NCBI GenBank assembly: GCA_024752435.1
Contig: CP103034.1
Location: 248,001 to 312,000, forward strand
DNA: 64,000 nt
Reading direction: 5' to 3'
Source: Allantophomopsis cytisporea
Taxonomy: Eukaryota > Ascomycota > Leotiomycetes > Phacidiales > Phacidiaceae
The stretch's first letter is position 1. Each line of letters opens with the position of its first letter. Positions 37,801 to 48,223 of this stretch are shown piece after piece. The position numbers and the translations under genes are program-made. Under the pieces are notes generated by a model. It saw nothing but the letters and a program-made list of their open reading frames with translations, had not been told where the DNA came from and ran no database searches.

Positions 37801-38164
37801 CCGATAAGTACGATTGGGCGTGGTTCCTTGGGCTGAAAATGTAAGAGCAGATTCAAGAATTGCTCTCCACACTGTCGAAGATTCGTCTTCTTCTCTTTCC
37901 TCCACACATCAGAAGGATAAGAATATGTCGCGATCCTTGCATTGCTGATGACTTCTGGAAGTAGATCACGAAGCCACAATACATCTTTTGAGAGATAGGT
38001 CCATGTACGATTCGGATGTGAACCCAGGCCTTGAACGGCAATGATACTATCAGAGGGGTCAGCAAGAACACTGTATGACAAGGCTGAACCTACTCAACAT
38101 CAACTTTCCTTCCTTTCTCTGCTGGATCCGCTCTGATTGTGAAGCCGTTTGTAGTTTCTGCCAT
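34864..38164 (-). CDS. Fungal NLR-like protein: SesB-type alpha/beta hydrolase, NB-ARC, TPR
   Basis: 1052-residue STAND-class protein in four exons: 38164-38094, 38046-37770, 37719-37034 and 36988-34864. Exon joins recreate VDIIAVQGLGSHP and FWGVFWVDVNTEA. The N-terminal domain is a lipase-like alpha/beta hydrolase with nucleophile elbow GHSLGGLVIKQ (Ser near 108), FLGTPHDGAD, and the likely catalytic His in SDHSGLNKF. The NB-ARC domain has Walker A GIGGTGKS (about 325-332), Walker B SWLLILDNADD and the sensor GSIILTTR. The C-terminus (about 765-995) is a TPR array with almost identical 42-residue units. Such proteins act in fungal non-self recognition and regulated cell death: ligand binding by repeats triggers oligomerisation and hydrolase activity. 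The third exon uses an AAAG acceptor, skipping a TAG ten bases earlier; the phase requires it. Confidence 0.9.
35111..35710 (-). repeat. 126-bp near-identical TPR-coding tandem repeats
   Basis: Four full units at 35111-35236, 35237-35362, 35363-35488 and 35489-35614, plus a fifth that diverges after about 35705. Units 1 and 2 look identical over all 126 bases; units 3 to 5 differ at only a handful of positions. Each encodes one 42-residue TPR of the NLR gene. High DNA identity, not just protein identity, points to recent duplication or concerted evolution. Confidence 0.95.
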
Positions 38165-38586
38165 GACGATGAAATTAACTAACTAAATGTGAGGCATGAT
38201 GATATAGTTATTCCGTATGAGAGTGGTTTGTAGAATCGACGCGGCTACTCGATCGCTTCAACTATTTCCATCTGCCTAAGCGAACATTCACAATACCAGG
38301 CTGATGGACATGGTTGACACGAGCGAATGATTTGAGGCTGTGATACTCTTCACCTGACATCTGTGTCGCTTCCAAGACCAATGAAGATGCCGGCGCTGTA
38401 TAGTTCTCAATTGGAATGCATCGGAGTTAACATGCGCAAGGCGTCCAAATATTAGGAGTATGATTTTGCAAACTCTTTGTCGAGATTATTAGCACAACAC
38501 AAAGATCGAGCAATCAACGTCCTGATTTGGCTAAGAATAGATTCAGACTTATAATTAGTCACTAACGAATGTATAGATATTGAAGA
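38165..38586. other. Intergenic: NLR promoter
   Basis: About 420 bases between the NLR start and the stop of the next minus-strand gene. AT-rich with no supported frame. Confidence 0.55.
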
Positions 38587-39768
38587 TTATACATTTATTT
38601 GTGACTCAATTGCCAAGGCCATGTCAGTATCTCCTCGTTGCCTGTATGATTTAGCTAGAGTACGCCCAGCTGCTCGGGCATGATACATAAGGTCCCCACT
38701 TTTAGGTCTAGTCGCTAACCGCCTCTTGATCTCCTGCCATACTACCTCCTCGATAGCAATCGCATCATTCTCTCGATTCATAGCTCTGTAGTCCTTCGAA
38801 AGCTGTCCAGCCCAGCCATAGTAACCGTTCATTTCTAGTCGATAGTTTCTCCATATGTGAAGTGTAACTTCCAGTGACTCCTCCATCCTTCCCAGCCCCT
38901 TCAATGTCTGAATCAAGTGCCTTGACCAAGCAATACATTCCATAGTTCTTGGCTCAAGCATATTCATCACTTCCATCTCCACTTCCACTGCAGTATCCTT
39001 CAATCCTCGACGTGAATATGAGAATATGAGATGTCGCGCCCATTCCAAACCATTAGTGATAAAAGACCTTTTTTCACCCACATACATCTCCCACATCCGT
39101 TTTTGGAATGTCACTGCGTCCTCGTATCGTTCTTCTCTCCAATACGTATTGGAGATCTGAATAGCCCACTTTTGAAAGTCTACGCTCTTTATCGTGAGGC
39201 GACTCAGAACTTCCTCTTGGAGGGCAAAAGCATCGGTATTTCGCCCATGGTTGCGATACAGTTGACACAAAATTGTGGCGTGGTCCTGGTCTCGAGATGT
39301 GAGAACATCGGTCTTTCGTGATATTTTCCTCCAGATCAGCTCCGCCAAGCCTATCGCCTCTCTAGTCTGGCCTGCTTGCTCATAGGCAAGTATATTTAAA
39401 CGTCCCAGTGCAACGGATATTTCCGATGGGAGCTGTTTCTCGAAATGGGGCCATACTGCCTCATAGAGGAGAGCGGCGTCGGACTGACAATTTGGTGGAA
39501 GATTATCTACATATGCGGTTGTCCTTTTTCGATATGTAGATAGGACTCTACCTTTACCTTTAAGGGTGCATGCATAATTGAAGATCTGGTTCCGAAAGAC
39601 TGATTTGATGATGAGAGATCGACGGGCTCGAAATGTGGTATAGAATGTGGAGTGTGTTAGGATAACGGACGGAAGAGAATGAAGATGAGGAGTGTAAGAT
39701 AAGATCTCATAAAGAATATCAGATGGGAGGGATGTTATTGTTATAGGTAAATTGAACGCCATATTCAT
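38587..39768 (-). CDS. F-box-like protein with TPR-like helical repeats, hypothetical
   Basis: Single-exon 393-residue protein of unknown function. The N-terminus (TSLPSDILYEILSYTPHLHSL) resembles an F-box, the segment that binds SKP1 in SCF ubiquitin ligases. From about residue 100 to the end there are repeated helical pairs spaced some 40-45 residues apart (for example QAGQTREAIGLAELIWRKI, HGRNTDAFALQEEVL, ERYEDAVTFQKRMW, LGRMEESLEVTLHIW, MNRENDAIAIEEVVW, RGDTDMALAIESQ), a TPR-like solenoid. A second Met three residues in is an equally good start. It lies next to and in the same orientation as the NLR gene, and its last repeat (RGDTDMALAIE) echoes the NLR repeat RGDTDRAIELLE, so shared ancestry of the repeats is possible. 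No catalytic domain is visible. Confidence 0.75.
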   Translation of the reverse strand: MNMAFNLPITITSLPSDILYEILSYTPHLHSLPSVILTHSTFYTTFRARRSLIIKSVFRNQIFNYACTLKGKGRVLSTYRKRTTAYVDNLPPNCQSDAALLYEAVWPHFEKQLPSEISVALGRLNILAYEQAGQTREAIGLAELIWRKISRKTDVLTSRDQDHATILCQLYRNHGRNTDAFALQEEVLSRLTIKSVDFQKWAIQISNTYWREERYEDAVTFQKRMWEMYVGEKRSFITNGLEWARHLIFSYSRRGLKDTAVEVEMEVMNMLEPRTMECIAWSRHLIQTLKGLGRMEESLEVTLHIWRNYRLEMNGYYGWAGQLSKDYRAMNRENDAIAIEEVVWQEIKRRLATRPKSGDLMYHARAAGRTLAKSYRQRGDTDMALAIESQINV

Positions 39769-40318
39769 TAAGAGGCAGAGTCAAACAACCATGGACATGT
39801 ACTGTTAGCCATGCCATGAAAAGAAAGGACCGCATGTTTATAATGCGCTGGACGATAGGCAACCGCATTGAAAGTAAACAAACGAAACTAGGATGAAGAT
39901 CAACATGATTCGCTCGGATATTGTTCGCTATGACCTTGCCGCTTCTACTATCGCGAGAAGTCAGTACCATTGACATTGACAGTCAGAGAACGCAGGACCT
40001 TTCCTTATATTTATGCAATTTCTTACGATGAACAGTCGCATATTTTGTACATGGTTCCAATAAGTCTGAGTAGACATCTATAAATGGACCATAAATGTGT
40101 AGAGAACTAAGACTAGTTTACGATTTGTAATGAAGTAGGACCATCAGTTGAAATAACGGATTTAGATGATACTTTATGTCATGTAAAGCAAATAACAATC
40201 GAGAAGGCATCGAAGTAATCGATACGAAACAAAAGTATATACAAAAGTCTTGTTGCTTCGAGTTCAATATCAAACATGGAAAAAGAATCGAACTTCCTTC
40301 GAAAACCAAGCCACATCA
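39769..40318. other. Intergenic between the F-box-like gene and CDH
   Basis: About 550 bases: promoter of the F-box-like gene and 3' flank of the cellobiose dehydrogenase gene. AT-rich; no supported frame. Confidence 0.55.
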
Positions 40319-43252
40319 TCAAATACACTGTAAAGAGTCAGCATAACTTTATTGCAGATATTTAAAGTATCATACCTGAGAATACTCAGCATTTTGCCAA
40401 GTGCATACGCTCCCAGCAGCACAGACAGCGCTGCCATCATAATCAATCCCACCACATTGCTGATACTGTGCAATGATAGCAGGCGCCGCCAAAGCAAGTA
40501 TTAGCTCGGAGGCACGTTCCGCAGCAACCATAATTGGCGCCGAAGGATTGGTGCTCGGTTCCCCTGGGAAAATGCTGGCATCGACGACAAAAAGATTGTC
40601 CGTACCGTAGACCTTGGTGTTGAGGTCGACCACGGAAGTGCCTCCTGAACGCCCGTCATCTGTGCCAATCTTTGCGGTTCCAATCCAGTGGTTTGATCTC
40701 CGGAAGGCGGTTGTTACGGGGATCTGGAATATTAGCTGTTGTAAAAGTGAGACGGGGAAACGGAGGCATACGCTATTCACATAGTCTGTTGCACTCTCAG
40801 TCTCATCTGGAAACAACCATGTCAACCCATCAACCGTACTAAGCGCGGTAACCAGATGCTCGAGGCCAGTGATCACAGCAGCAAGATCGTTGTCGTCATG
40901 TAAATATGGCACTGTTGAGACTGTCATATCAAGACTAGAGGTTATCGTGGCACGGCCTCGAGATACTGCACCGCGTCCAAGGTACTGAGATATAGTCATT
41001 GTATCTGTATATGTCAGATTCTTGAAGACGATGATGGCGACATATGGGCAACTCACTGTTCACCGGAGCTCCAAAGGAACTTTCAACTCGAGCGGTCCAT
41101 TGAAGTTGGCGTACAATACCATCTGCCCCGGTGATCTCCTCCCAGAACATAGGTCCGATGTTTGGGGCAGCTTGGGTAAGAATGTGGGTGCGGTCGTCTA
41201 CAACTCTTAGTTTTAAATCGCCATAAAGTATACGTGACATACCAAGATAAGCCTCTTTATCACTGGTGATCGGCGAATCGTAAGCAGCATAGAAATCGTA
41301 GTATGTAATATTTGGATGACTAATAACAGTATCGGTCTTGAACTGTAAGCATTTTGTCGTGCAAATAATTTTCATAAAACAACTCACATTAACATGATCG
41401 TCCAGGTTCTCACCAACAGGAAGTTCAATCCATTCATGGGAACTGATCATAGTCGGCCCGTCACTACTAGCGTTCACAATGGCGAGTTGATCAGCAGGAC
41501 CAATGCCGCCTGTGAGCGGTCAGTATTAAACAAAACTAGGACAATTTGGAAATAGTACTTACTTCTCATTAGGATCTTTGCTGTTCCAAAGGTTCCAGCT
41601 GATAGAATTACACGACCACTGGTGGCTGTAACATTAACAATACCTTCATATCCGCCGTTACCATAAGCCTCAACCACAACTCCAGTAACATGCCCTGCAG
41701 TTCTGATGACTTTGGAAACTGTGGTGTTAGTCCACAACTTGAAGTTACTCCTTGCGGATGCAGTGACAAGATAAGTAGCCATAGGACCTCCTCTTTCACC
41801 ATGTGAAAACATGTATGGAGTATGTGCATAAGTTCTATTTTTCTCATTCGGAGAATCGTTGGCCACGACACTAGTCCAGCCTGCATTTGCAAGTCCATCA
41901 CTAACAACATCATAGCCTTGTGGAAGGTAAATAATTCCATCTGCAGAAGGATGGTCGGTGCCTGGAATACGTGAAAAGACCCGTTCAGTGGCAGCGGACA
42001 TATCAGAAGTCTGCCAGCCGTCAGGGAAATTGACATCCCAGTCAAGAGTGTATGGCTTCCACCATAGACCTGCATTGACAGCTGTCCCTCCACCCAGAAT
42101 GCAGCCAGCCATTTGGTCGTTGTCTGTACATGCGATACCGGCACTGTCATCCCAGATCTCGTTGCACAGACCTGGAACATCGAAGCGAGTCAAGTTGGTA
42201 CCGTCCAGCCAAGCCGGTTTCATGTCACCTCCCCATCTGCCAGATGAAGGTGGACCGCGCTCAATCAAGAGTACACTTGCGCCATCCTCAGAAAGTTTGT
42301 CTGCGATAGTGATGCCTCCGGCACCACCACCAACAACGACATAGTCATAAGTGTTTGTTGGAACAGGGGTCGAGGAGTAACTTGGCGTCGTGGTGGCAGT
42401 AGCAGTAGCTGTTGCCGTGGTTGTTGGTGTTGCTGTAGCCAAACTCACCCACGAAGAATAGCTCGACTGCAAGGCGGGAGCAACACTTGCACCGAAGATA
42501 TCATAGCCATTGTCATGCTCGACAATGGTAGAGTCTGGATTCGTTGGGTCATCAGGCGAGGCAAATGATTGCGCCCAGCCAATAACCAGGACTGAGCCAG
42601 TAGTCGACTGAGATCCTGTGGCACCATCTTGGTCCCAGTCAAAGCAATCTTGACAGCGGTAGATGAGAGTCCAATGTGTTGAGTTGACGCTGCTTGATAT
42701 TGGGGTCAAGGTGGCATTTCCTGTATAGATATCTGGAGCGACATAACCTCTGGATGTTCATGAGAAGCTGTCAGATATTGGAAAGAGTGATACCTACGTA
42801 GCATATCGAAAGGATGTTAGAATCTCATCTCCATTGGCCCATCCCATAAGAAGCAAGGAGGAGGGCATCCCTCCGGCATGACTGATACCAGACCATCCTG
42901 TTCCATTATTGATGGCGCCTATCTTATTTCTATCAGTAAGTGTTTAGGAGGTCTAGATTGAAAAACCCTACTATCAACCCAATATATTCGGTGGATGCAA
43001 CAGTGTCGGCATCAGGAGGCAACGCAAGACCAAGAGTGAAGCCCCCAGTAGTTTCTGAATCTGTGATTGTTGTGGTAGAGAATGTAATTCCAGTATCCGC
43101 ATCAGTATAAGTTCCGCTAGTTTGGGCTGACACGCCATGGAGGACTTGACTCCGTAAGCACCGTTCTTTTCTACAAGTTAGGATTCTGCAATGGGGACCT
43201 TACTTGAATAAGCCACGGCCAGCGCGCCCGAAAATATCTGAGAAGTCTTCAT
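40319..43252 (-). CDS. Cellobiose dehydrogenase (AA8-AA3_1-CBM1)
   Basis: Secreted flavocytochrome of 828 residues in ten exons: 43252-43204, 43144-42972, 42922-42798, 42749-41563, 41509-41388, 41342-41243, 41197-41057, 41004-40772, 40723-40376 and 40327-40319. A signal peptide (MKTSQIFSGALAVAYS then ILHGVSA) is followed by a heme b domain with the Met ligand in HAGGMPSSLLL and the His ligand in EHDNGYDIFG, a Thr/Ala/Pro linker, and a GMC dehydrogenase with FAD motif VVVGGGAGG and the active-site pair His (SNHWIG) and Asn (STNPSAP). A C-terminal cellulose-binding CBM1 (QYQQCGGIDYDG ... CTWQNAEYSQC) marks a class IIA ascomycete CDH. It oxidises cellobiose to the lactone and passes electrons to LPMOs outside the cell. 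The boundaries of intron 2 (about 42923-42971) are uncertain. It is divergent from the AA9 gene. Confidence 0.95.
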
Positions 43253-44540
43253 TGTCGATCTTAGTTACACTGAACCAAGGATCAACAACAGCCAGAAGAG
43301 AATGTAGAGAACACTTGGCTGACAATCTGTGCCAAGCTTTGGATTTGCATAGATGAGAATGAAGGAAAGAAAAGAGATAGCAGAACACAGCACTTTGATA
43401 TGGGGATTACGATCTATTTGATCCCGGATAATACTGCTAGATTAAACAACTATGAAGGACCACCTGAAATACACTTGACTTCTGTAATTTATACGCAGAA
43501 TTGTTATATCCTCAATATGTGATGTTCCATTGTCATATGGAACAAAGTGTTGGTAGCTCACTAAATCAAATAATGTTTATTGGAGGATAACAGAGACTTT
43601 GCTGTGGACATGCTCTGGATAAAACAAATCTTCATCCCATCTCCCAAGGGCAATATACAGGATATGGATGAAATATAGCTGCGGTGTTTACCTGTCTAGG
43701 GTTCTCCGCATAATCGACACAAGCTGGGCGTGTGTCTCGGGCACACAAGGTTAATAAACAAATCCCGAGCTTGAAGAATTCGTTGTTTCCATGTTCCTGC
43801 AGGTAGCTGGGATAAAAGAGATGAATTGGGGAAAGTTTGGGTGGAGTTGATAAGACGTATCAGGATTAATTAGCTGTAGTTAGATATTAATGATGGGCGT
43901 GGATGTAGCGAGAAGGGAGGGTACTTGCAGGAAGAGCGGGACGTTTTCCTTTCAGCCTCCACCCCACACATTCTTTCTCAACTCTAAATTATCCAAACGA
44001 CAAGGTTGTATCAAACACATTGCTTCACCCAGACAGCCAAGTTTGGGCGCTCGAGCCATTTGGCCATATGATCATGCACTGGATATCTGGGAACCAATGC
44101 AACTCGAGGATTGTCATGCCTAATTGTCGACGCCACGAGTCTCGGCGCTTGCAAAGTCTCGACTTCTGCAAGTAATTAGATGAAGGAAACATGGTTACGA
44201 CGTTGCATATTTGTAGTCGTGGTCACAATAACCGTCAAAATGCTGCTGGTGTCTTTTTCTCCGCTTCATATATATCAGCAATCGAAATTCAGATGACTTG
44301 TCTGCTGACTAATTTATCCAGAACGACCTTCTCTTTATGCTCCCGGAAGTTCAGAAGCCGCTGAATTCATTCAAATGGCTGTTATCAGACATAGTTGTGC
44401 CGATATATGTAACCCGGAAATCTCTTACACATTGTGCTTTGTTGGTAGTGATTTATTGAACGTTGACGTTTGGCCCCTTTTATTTCCTTTACAGACTTGA
44501 TCGGGATTGTTCATCTTGTCCTTAACAATCATAGTTCACC
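43253..44540. promoter_or_regulatory. Shared divergent promoter of CDH and AA9 LPMO
   Basis: 1.3 kb between the divergent start codons. It contains candidate carbon-catabolite-repressor (CreA/CRE-1, SYGGRG) sites: GTGGAG at 43841-43846 and, on the minus strand, adjacent sites reading CTCCAC (43957-43962) and CCCCAC (43962-43967). No clear XlnR or CLR site was found by eye. The small frame at 43890-44123 has no recognisable domain. Glucose repression and cellulose induction of both genes from this region is inferred. Confidence 0.5.
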
Positions 44541-45306
44541 ATGAAATTCCTAGTTTCTACTTTTGTTGCTGCAACTGCCAGCTTGGCATCAGCGCATTCA
44601 ATTTTCACCTACATGGACGTTGCAGGAGACACTTACCGTAAGCCCGTTTTACCGTCCGCAAGATGCAATTCTAATTACTACAGCTGCCAGCTACGCCATC
44701 AGAGATCCCTCTTATGATGGTCCAATTCAGGATGTAACCTCCCAATACATCGCGTGTAACGGCGGATCCTCCCAACCCACTACACCGTCCAGCGACGTAG
44801 TCGATGTCAATGCCGGAGATGTTGTCCAAGCTATCTGGCGACACACTCTGACCTCGGACTCCACCGATGTGATTGACTCTTCTCACAAGGGACCACTCAT
44901 GGCATACCTCAAGAAAGTCGACGATGCAACTACCGCCAACGGAACTGGAGACGGCTGGTTCAAGATCCAGGAGCAAGGTTATGACGCCTCCACCGACACC
45001 TGGGCCGTTGATGACTTGATCGCTGCTGGAGGTAATCAGAGCATTACTATCCCGACTTGTATTGAGGCCGGGCAGTACCTTCTTCGTGCAGAGATTCTTG
45101 CGCTTCATGCTGCTTCATCGGAGGGTGGCGCTCAGTTCTACATGGAATGTGGTCAGATCAATATTGTTGGTAGCACAGGTGCTGATACTCCTGCCACTGT
45201 CAGCTTTCCTGGAGCTTACAGTGCTACTGACCCGGGCATTTTGATCAATATCTATCAGACTTTGACGAATTACACCATTCCTGGCCCAGCTCTTTTCACT
45301 TGTTAG
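44541..45306 (+). CDS. AA9 lytic polysaccharide monooxygenase
   Basis: Secreted copper enzyme of 239 residues in two exons (44541-44637 and 44684-45306; 46-bp intron). An 18-residue signal peptide ending ASLASA leaves His19 as the mature N-terminus, the first ligand of the copper histidine brace. The second brace His is His100 in [11 protein letters not shown], and the C-terminal motif [13 protein letters not shown] supplies the usual Gln and axial Tyr. The family sequence [20 protein letters not shown] is well conserved. It oxidatively cleaves cellulose or related beta-glucans outside the cell with H2O2 or O2 plus electrons. There is no CBM1 or C-terminal extension, so it is a single-domain AA9. 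It is divergent from the CDH gene, a likely electron donor. The region after the stop is ordinary 3' sequence. Confidence 0.95.
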
Positions 45307-46839
45307 GCTGAGTGCGATGATGAAGAGTACGGTATATGATATTCTGCACATAAATTTTGAGAAGTCGAAATATTTGTAATGATCTAGTGAACACAATGAT
45401 TCTTCAAATACATTTTATAGGGATGAGAGTCTTAGGTTAAGAAATAAATGGATTTGCTATGAAGGTTATCCAGTCTGAACGACATCCGTTTCGTCTAATG
45501 TGATGTCCACCTGATACCTGACTATCGAAGAAATGCACCCACGTTGATTTGAAAGCGCCATCACAAGCACATATCCATTCAACCCTATTCAAAGCACAGA
45601 AACAAGAGTAGCAAGTATATATACAGTCATGCTGTGCCGTCTCTTCGAAGCTCAATCTACCATATCCTGTTGGTTCGTGATCCATGATCTATCTAAGGCA
45701 AATCTGTGGCAGATGATCATAACCACTGCCTTCAAAGTCGTAGGTAAATATCATTGCCCTAACGTATCAAGGCCCTCAACATTAGTTTTATATTTTGCCT
45801 AACTGTACTTCGGTACAGTGTCAATAGTTGACGCTACTGGTGGGGTCACCTGCTGAAGCTGTCTGATTGTATTTACCGCAGACAGCTGCGACTCATTGGG
45901 GAATCACTTTATAGTTACTCGATCCTACATAATTCAGCGTGAACACTGAGCGAGTGCCTTTTCATTGCGAGTGACCTACGTCACATGGTAAAGATCATAC
46001 CTTGAGTGTCTAAGAATTGAGTGCATATAGAATTGAGACTCATACAGCTCAACGATGTTCAGAAGTTACGTTTGAAAAGTATAACACTCAGAGATCGCTC
46101 GGAAGCCTGTTTTCATTTTCCCTCAATATTTTGCAGCGTTTCAATTGAGTGTGGTCTGGCAGTCAAGCATTCCAGCAAAAAGCACGGACCACCAGACCAT
46201 ACTTCAGGTATCATCTACTGAAGGGTATGACCTCAACTATGTGATCTTTCATACAGAACTTGAACATGCAATGTCTGGCCTTTGAACTTAGAACACCACG
46301 CTTTTCTAGATATCTGTACCCTTAATCAGTCTTCTTGAACTGAGTTGTTCCTCCGGTTCAAATCTCATTCAATGAGAAACAAGATTAGAGTACTGCCGCA
46401 TGTTATGCAAATAAAGACCCGCTTCTCATGAGCCGTCAAAAGATACGCATGTTTTTATTATTCTTATAGCATTGAACAAAAGTATATAATTCAGTTGGTT
46501 ACCATTCGATTTTAAAGTAGCTAAAAGCTTAGAAAGTCCCTTATAGATGTAGATGTATCATTCAATATTCATCGATAAAAGATTTAGTGATTAACTAATA
46601 CATGGGTGATCTGTTCTGAGCATTTCAAATAGCGCTGTTCTACCACATTTTGAAAGATGGAGCATTTTGTTCGGAGACTTAACAAATTTAATTGGGCCGC
46701 ACATGCTCATGATTACAAATTAGAAGACACACTTAGCATCCACTGGACATTGTACATAGGTATCTTCGTACTCCCTCTTAAAGAATTGAACTTGCAGCAG
46801 ATATAACGGATTTATCTCATCTTATTTAACAAACATACG
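45307..46839. other. Intergenic region, no supported gene
   Basis: 1.5 kb between the AA9 gene and the epimerase-like gene. It contains a small perfect hairpin (45802-45819) and otherwise AT-rich sequence. The frame at 46021-46221 has no recognisable domain. Confidence 0.5.
45802..45819. repeat. 7-bp stem with TTCG tetraloop
   Basis: ACTGTAC-TTCG-GTACAGT, a perfect inverted repeat with a C(UUCG)G loop if transcribed. It has no T-run and no known function; it could be chance. Confidence 0.6.
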
Positions 46840-48223
46840 ATGTCGCACAATATCCTCATCACCGGTGGTTCGGGCTACCTCGGTGGGACTTTGTTATCAC
46901 GAATAGGCGACGCCAACCTACCACCATATGGGAAGCTTTATGCCTTGGTACGGACACAAGCACAAGCTGATGCCGTGAAACAATATGGTGCTGAGCCTTC
47001 TGATATTTAATTTACGAGATGAGGCAGCTATACGAGACAACGTCATCAAATATGAACTCACAGTTGTCTATTATCTAGTTGACGCTGTTCAATCAGATGC
47101 GCAAGTTTATTTCATTAAGGCTCTGGCGGATGTAAGAAAGAAAACGGGAAAGGAGGTTCATCTGCTCCATGTAAGTGCTGAGATCCCGGATTGACCATGG
47201 CCAGGTTGAAAGCGTATATCTTGCTGACTATTTAATAAGACAACTGGAGCAAAAATATTCTCTAGTCATGCTGGTGCTCCGACTGATCGACCCCTTCTTG
47301 ATACGGCTTCAGATCTCTATGACATCCAAAAATCTCAAATTTCTCCATATGATGCTATGCAAATGGTTAGGGTTGTAGTATGATGTCTGTAGAAACAGAA
47401 CTGATATAGTGGACAGGCCGTCCAGACAAATTGCACAATAATTGAGGAAGCTGAAAAGCATGATGTGCGAAGTTATATCTTCACACCATGCATAGTATGT
47501 AAGTGCTCCACGTTTGGAAAACTGAATGCAAGAATTGTGACTTCAGGTTCTTTGAGTAGCTTCTGTACTAATCAGAGTTCAGATGGCAAAGGTGAAGGAT
47601 TTCAAAATGTGATATCAATCCAGACCGTGGCTATTGTGAAGACCGCAATAGCACTAAAGCAAGTACATAGAGTCGACTCGGATCGACCAGTAAGTTCTAT
47701 TCATAAGATGAAGACAAAACCCAAGACTAAATATATATGCTAACATTGAAGTCAGGTTTGGCCTGTATCCCATGTCATCGACAACACGACCCTGTATCTG
47801 AGCATTCTGCACAAGATACTAAGCAACGAAGACCCAGGTCATGGCAAAAACGGATACTACCTCGCTGCATCTGGTCTCGTCGCATGGGATGACATTTACG
47901 ATGCCATAGCCGCATCCCTCGCGAAGCGTGGTGTCATTGAAGACTCATCGGTTCTAACAGCAGACGAGTCAGCTCTTGAGAAGATGGGTACTGCTCTTGG
48001 CTGCCCTAAGGAGTTTGTGCCAGTGCAACTGGGTGGAAAGTAAGTTTTCAGAATACCTTGCTTTGATGCGTCAAATTTACTAATCACTTCTTGCAATAGC
48101 TGTACCTTCACCGCAGAACATGGTGAGGTAATCGGTTGGAAGTCGCGCTTCGAGCCTCGACATATTTTGGAGGCGGCTGATGATGAGGTTAACTTGATTT
48201 TGCTTCACCTTAAGAAGGATTAG
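46840..48223 (+). pseudogene. NAD(P)-dependent epimerase/dehydratase-like protein with a one-base frameshift
   Basis: Atypical SDR-fold protein of expected length near 347 residues. Exons: 46840-47170, 47240-47365, 47426-47498, 47583-47689, 47756-48039 and 48100-48223; all introns are GT..AG and in phase. The N-terminus has the Rossmann motif ITGGSGYLGG. Later exons carry TTGAKIFSSHAGAPTDRPLL, SYIFTPCIVYG, DNTTLYLSILHKIL and EFVPVQLGG, conserved in fungal epimerase-like oxidoreductases. The first exon reads MSHNILITG...QYGAEP and then needs a shift of one base near 46997-46999 to continue LIFNLRDEAA; without it translation stops at 47008. Everything downstream is intact, so this is a very recent pseudogene or a sequence error. 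A 40-base GT..AG stretch (46988-47027) could restore the frame only by deleting conserved residues. Confidence 0.7.

Noticed and set aside
44671..45108. 145-codon antisense frame opposite the AA9 gene
   Set aside because: It is a shadow of the strongly biased coding sequence on the plus strand.
46345..46380. GGTTCAAATC, a tRNA B-box-like motif
   Set aside because: The flanking bases do not pair as a T-stem and there is no acceptor stem.
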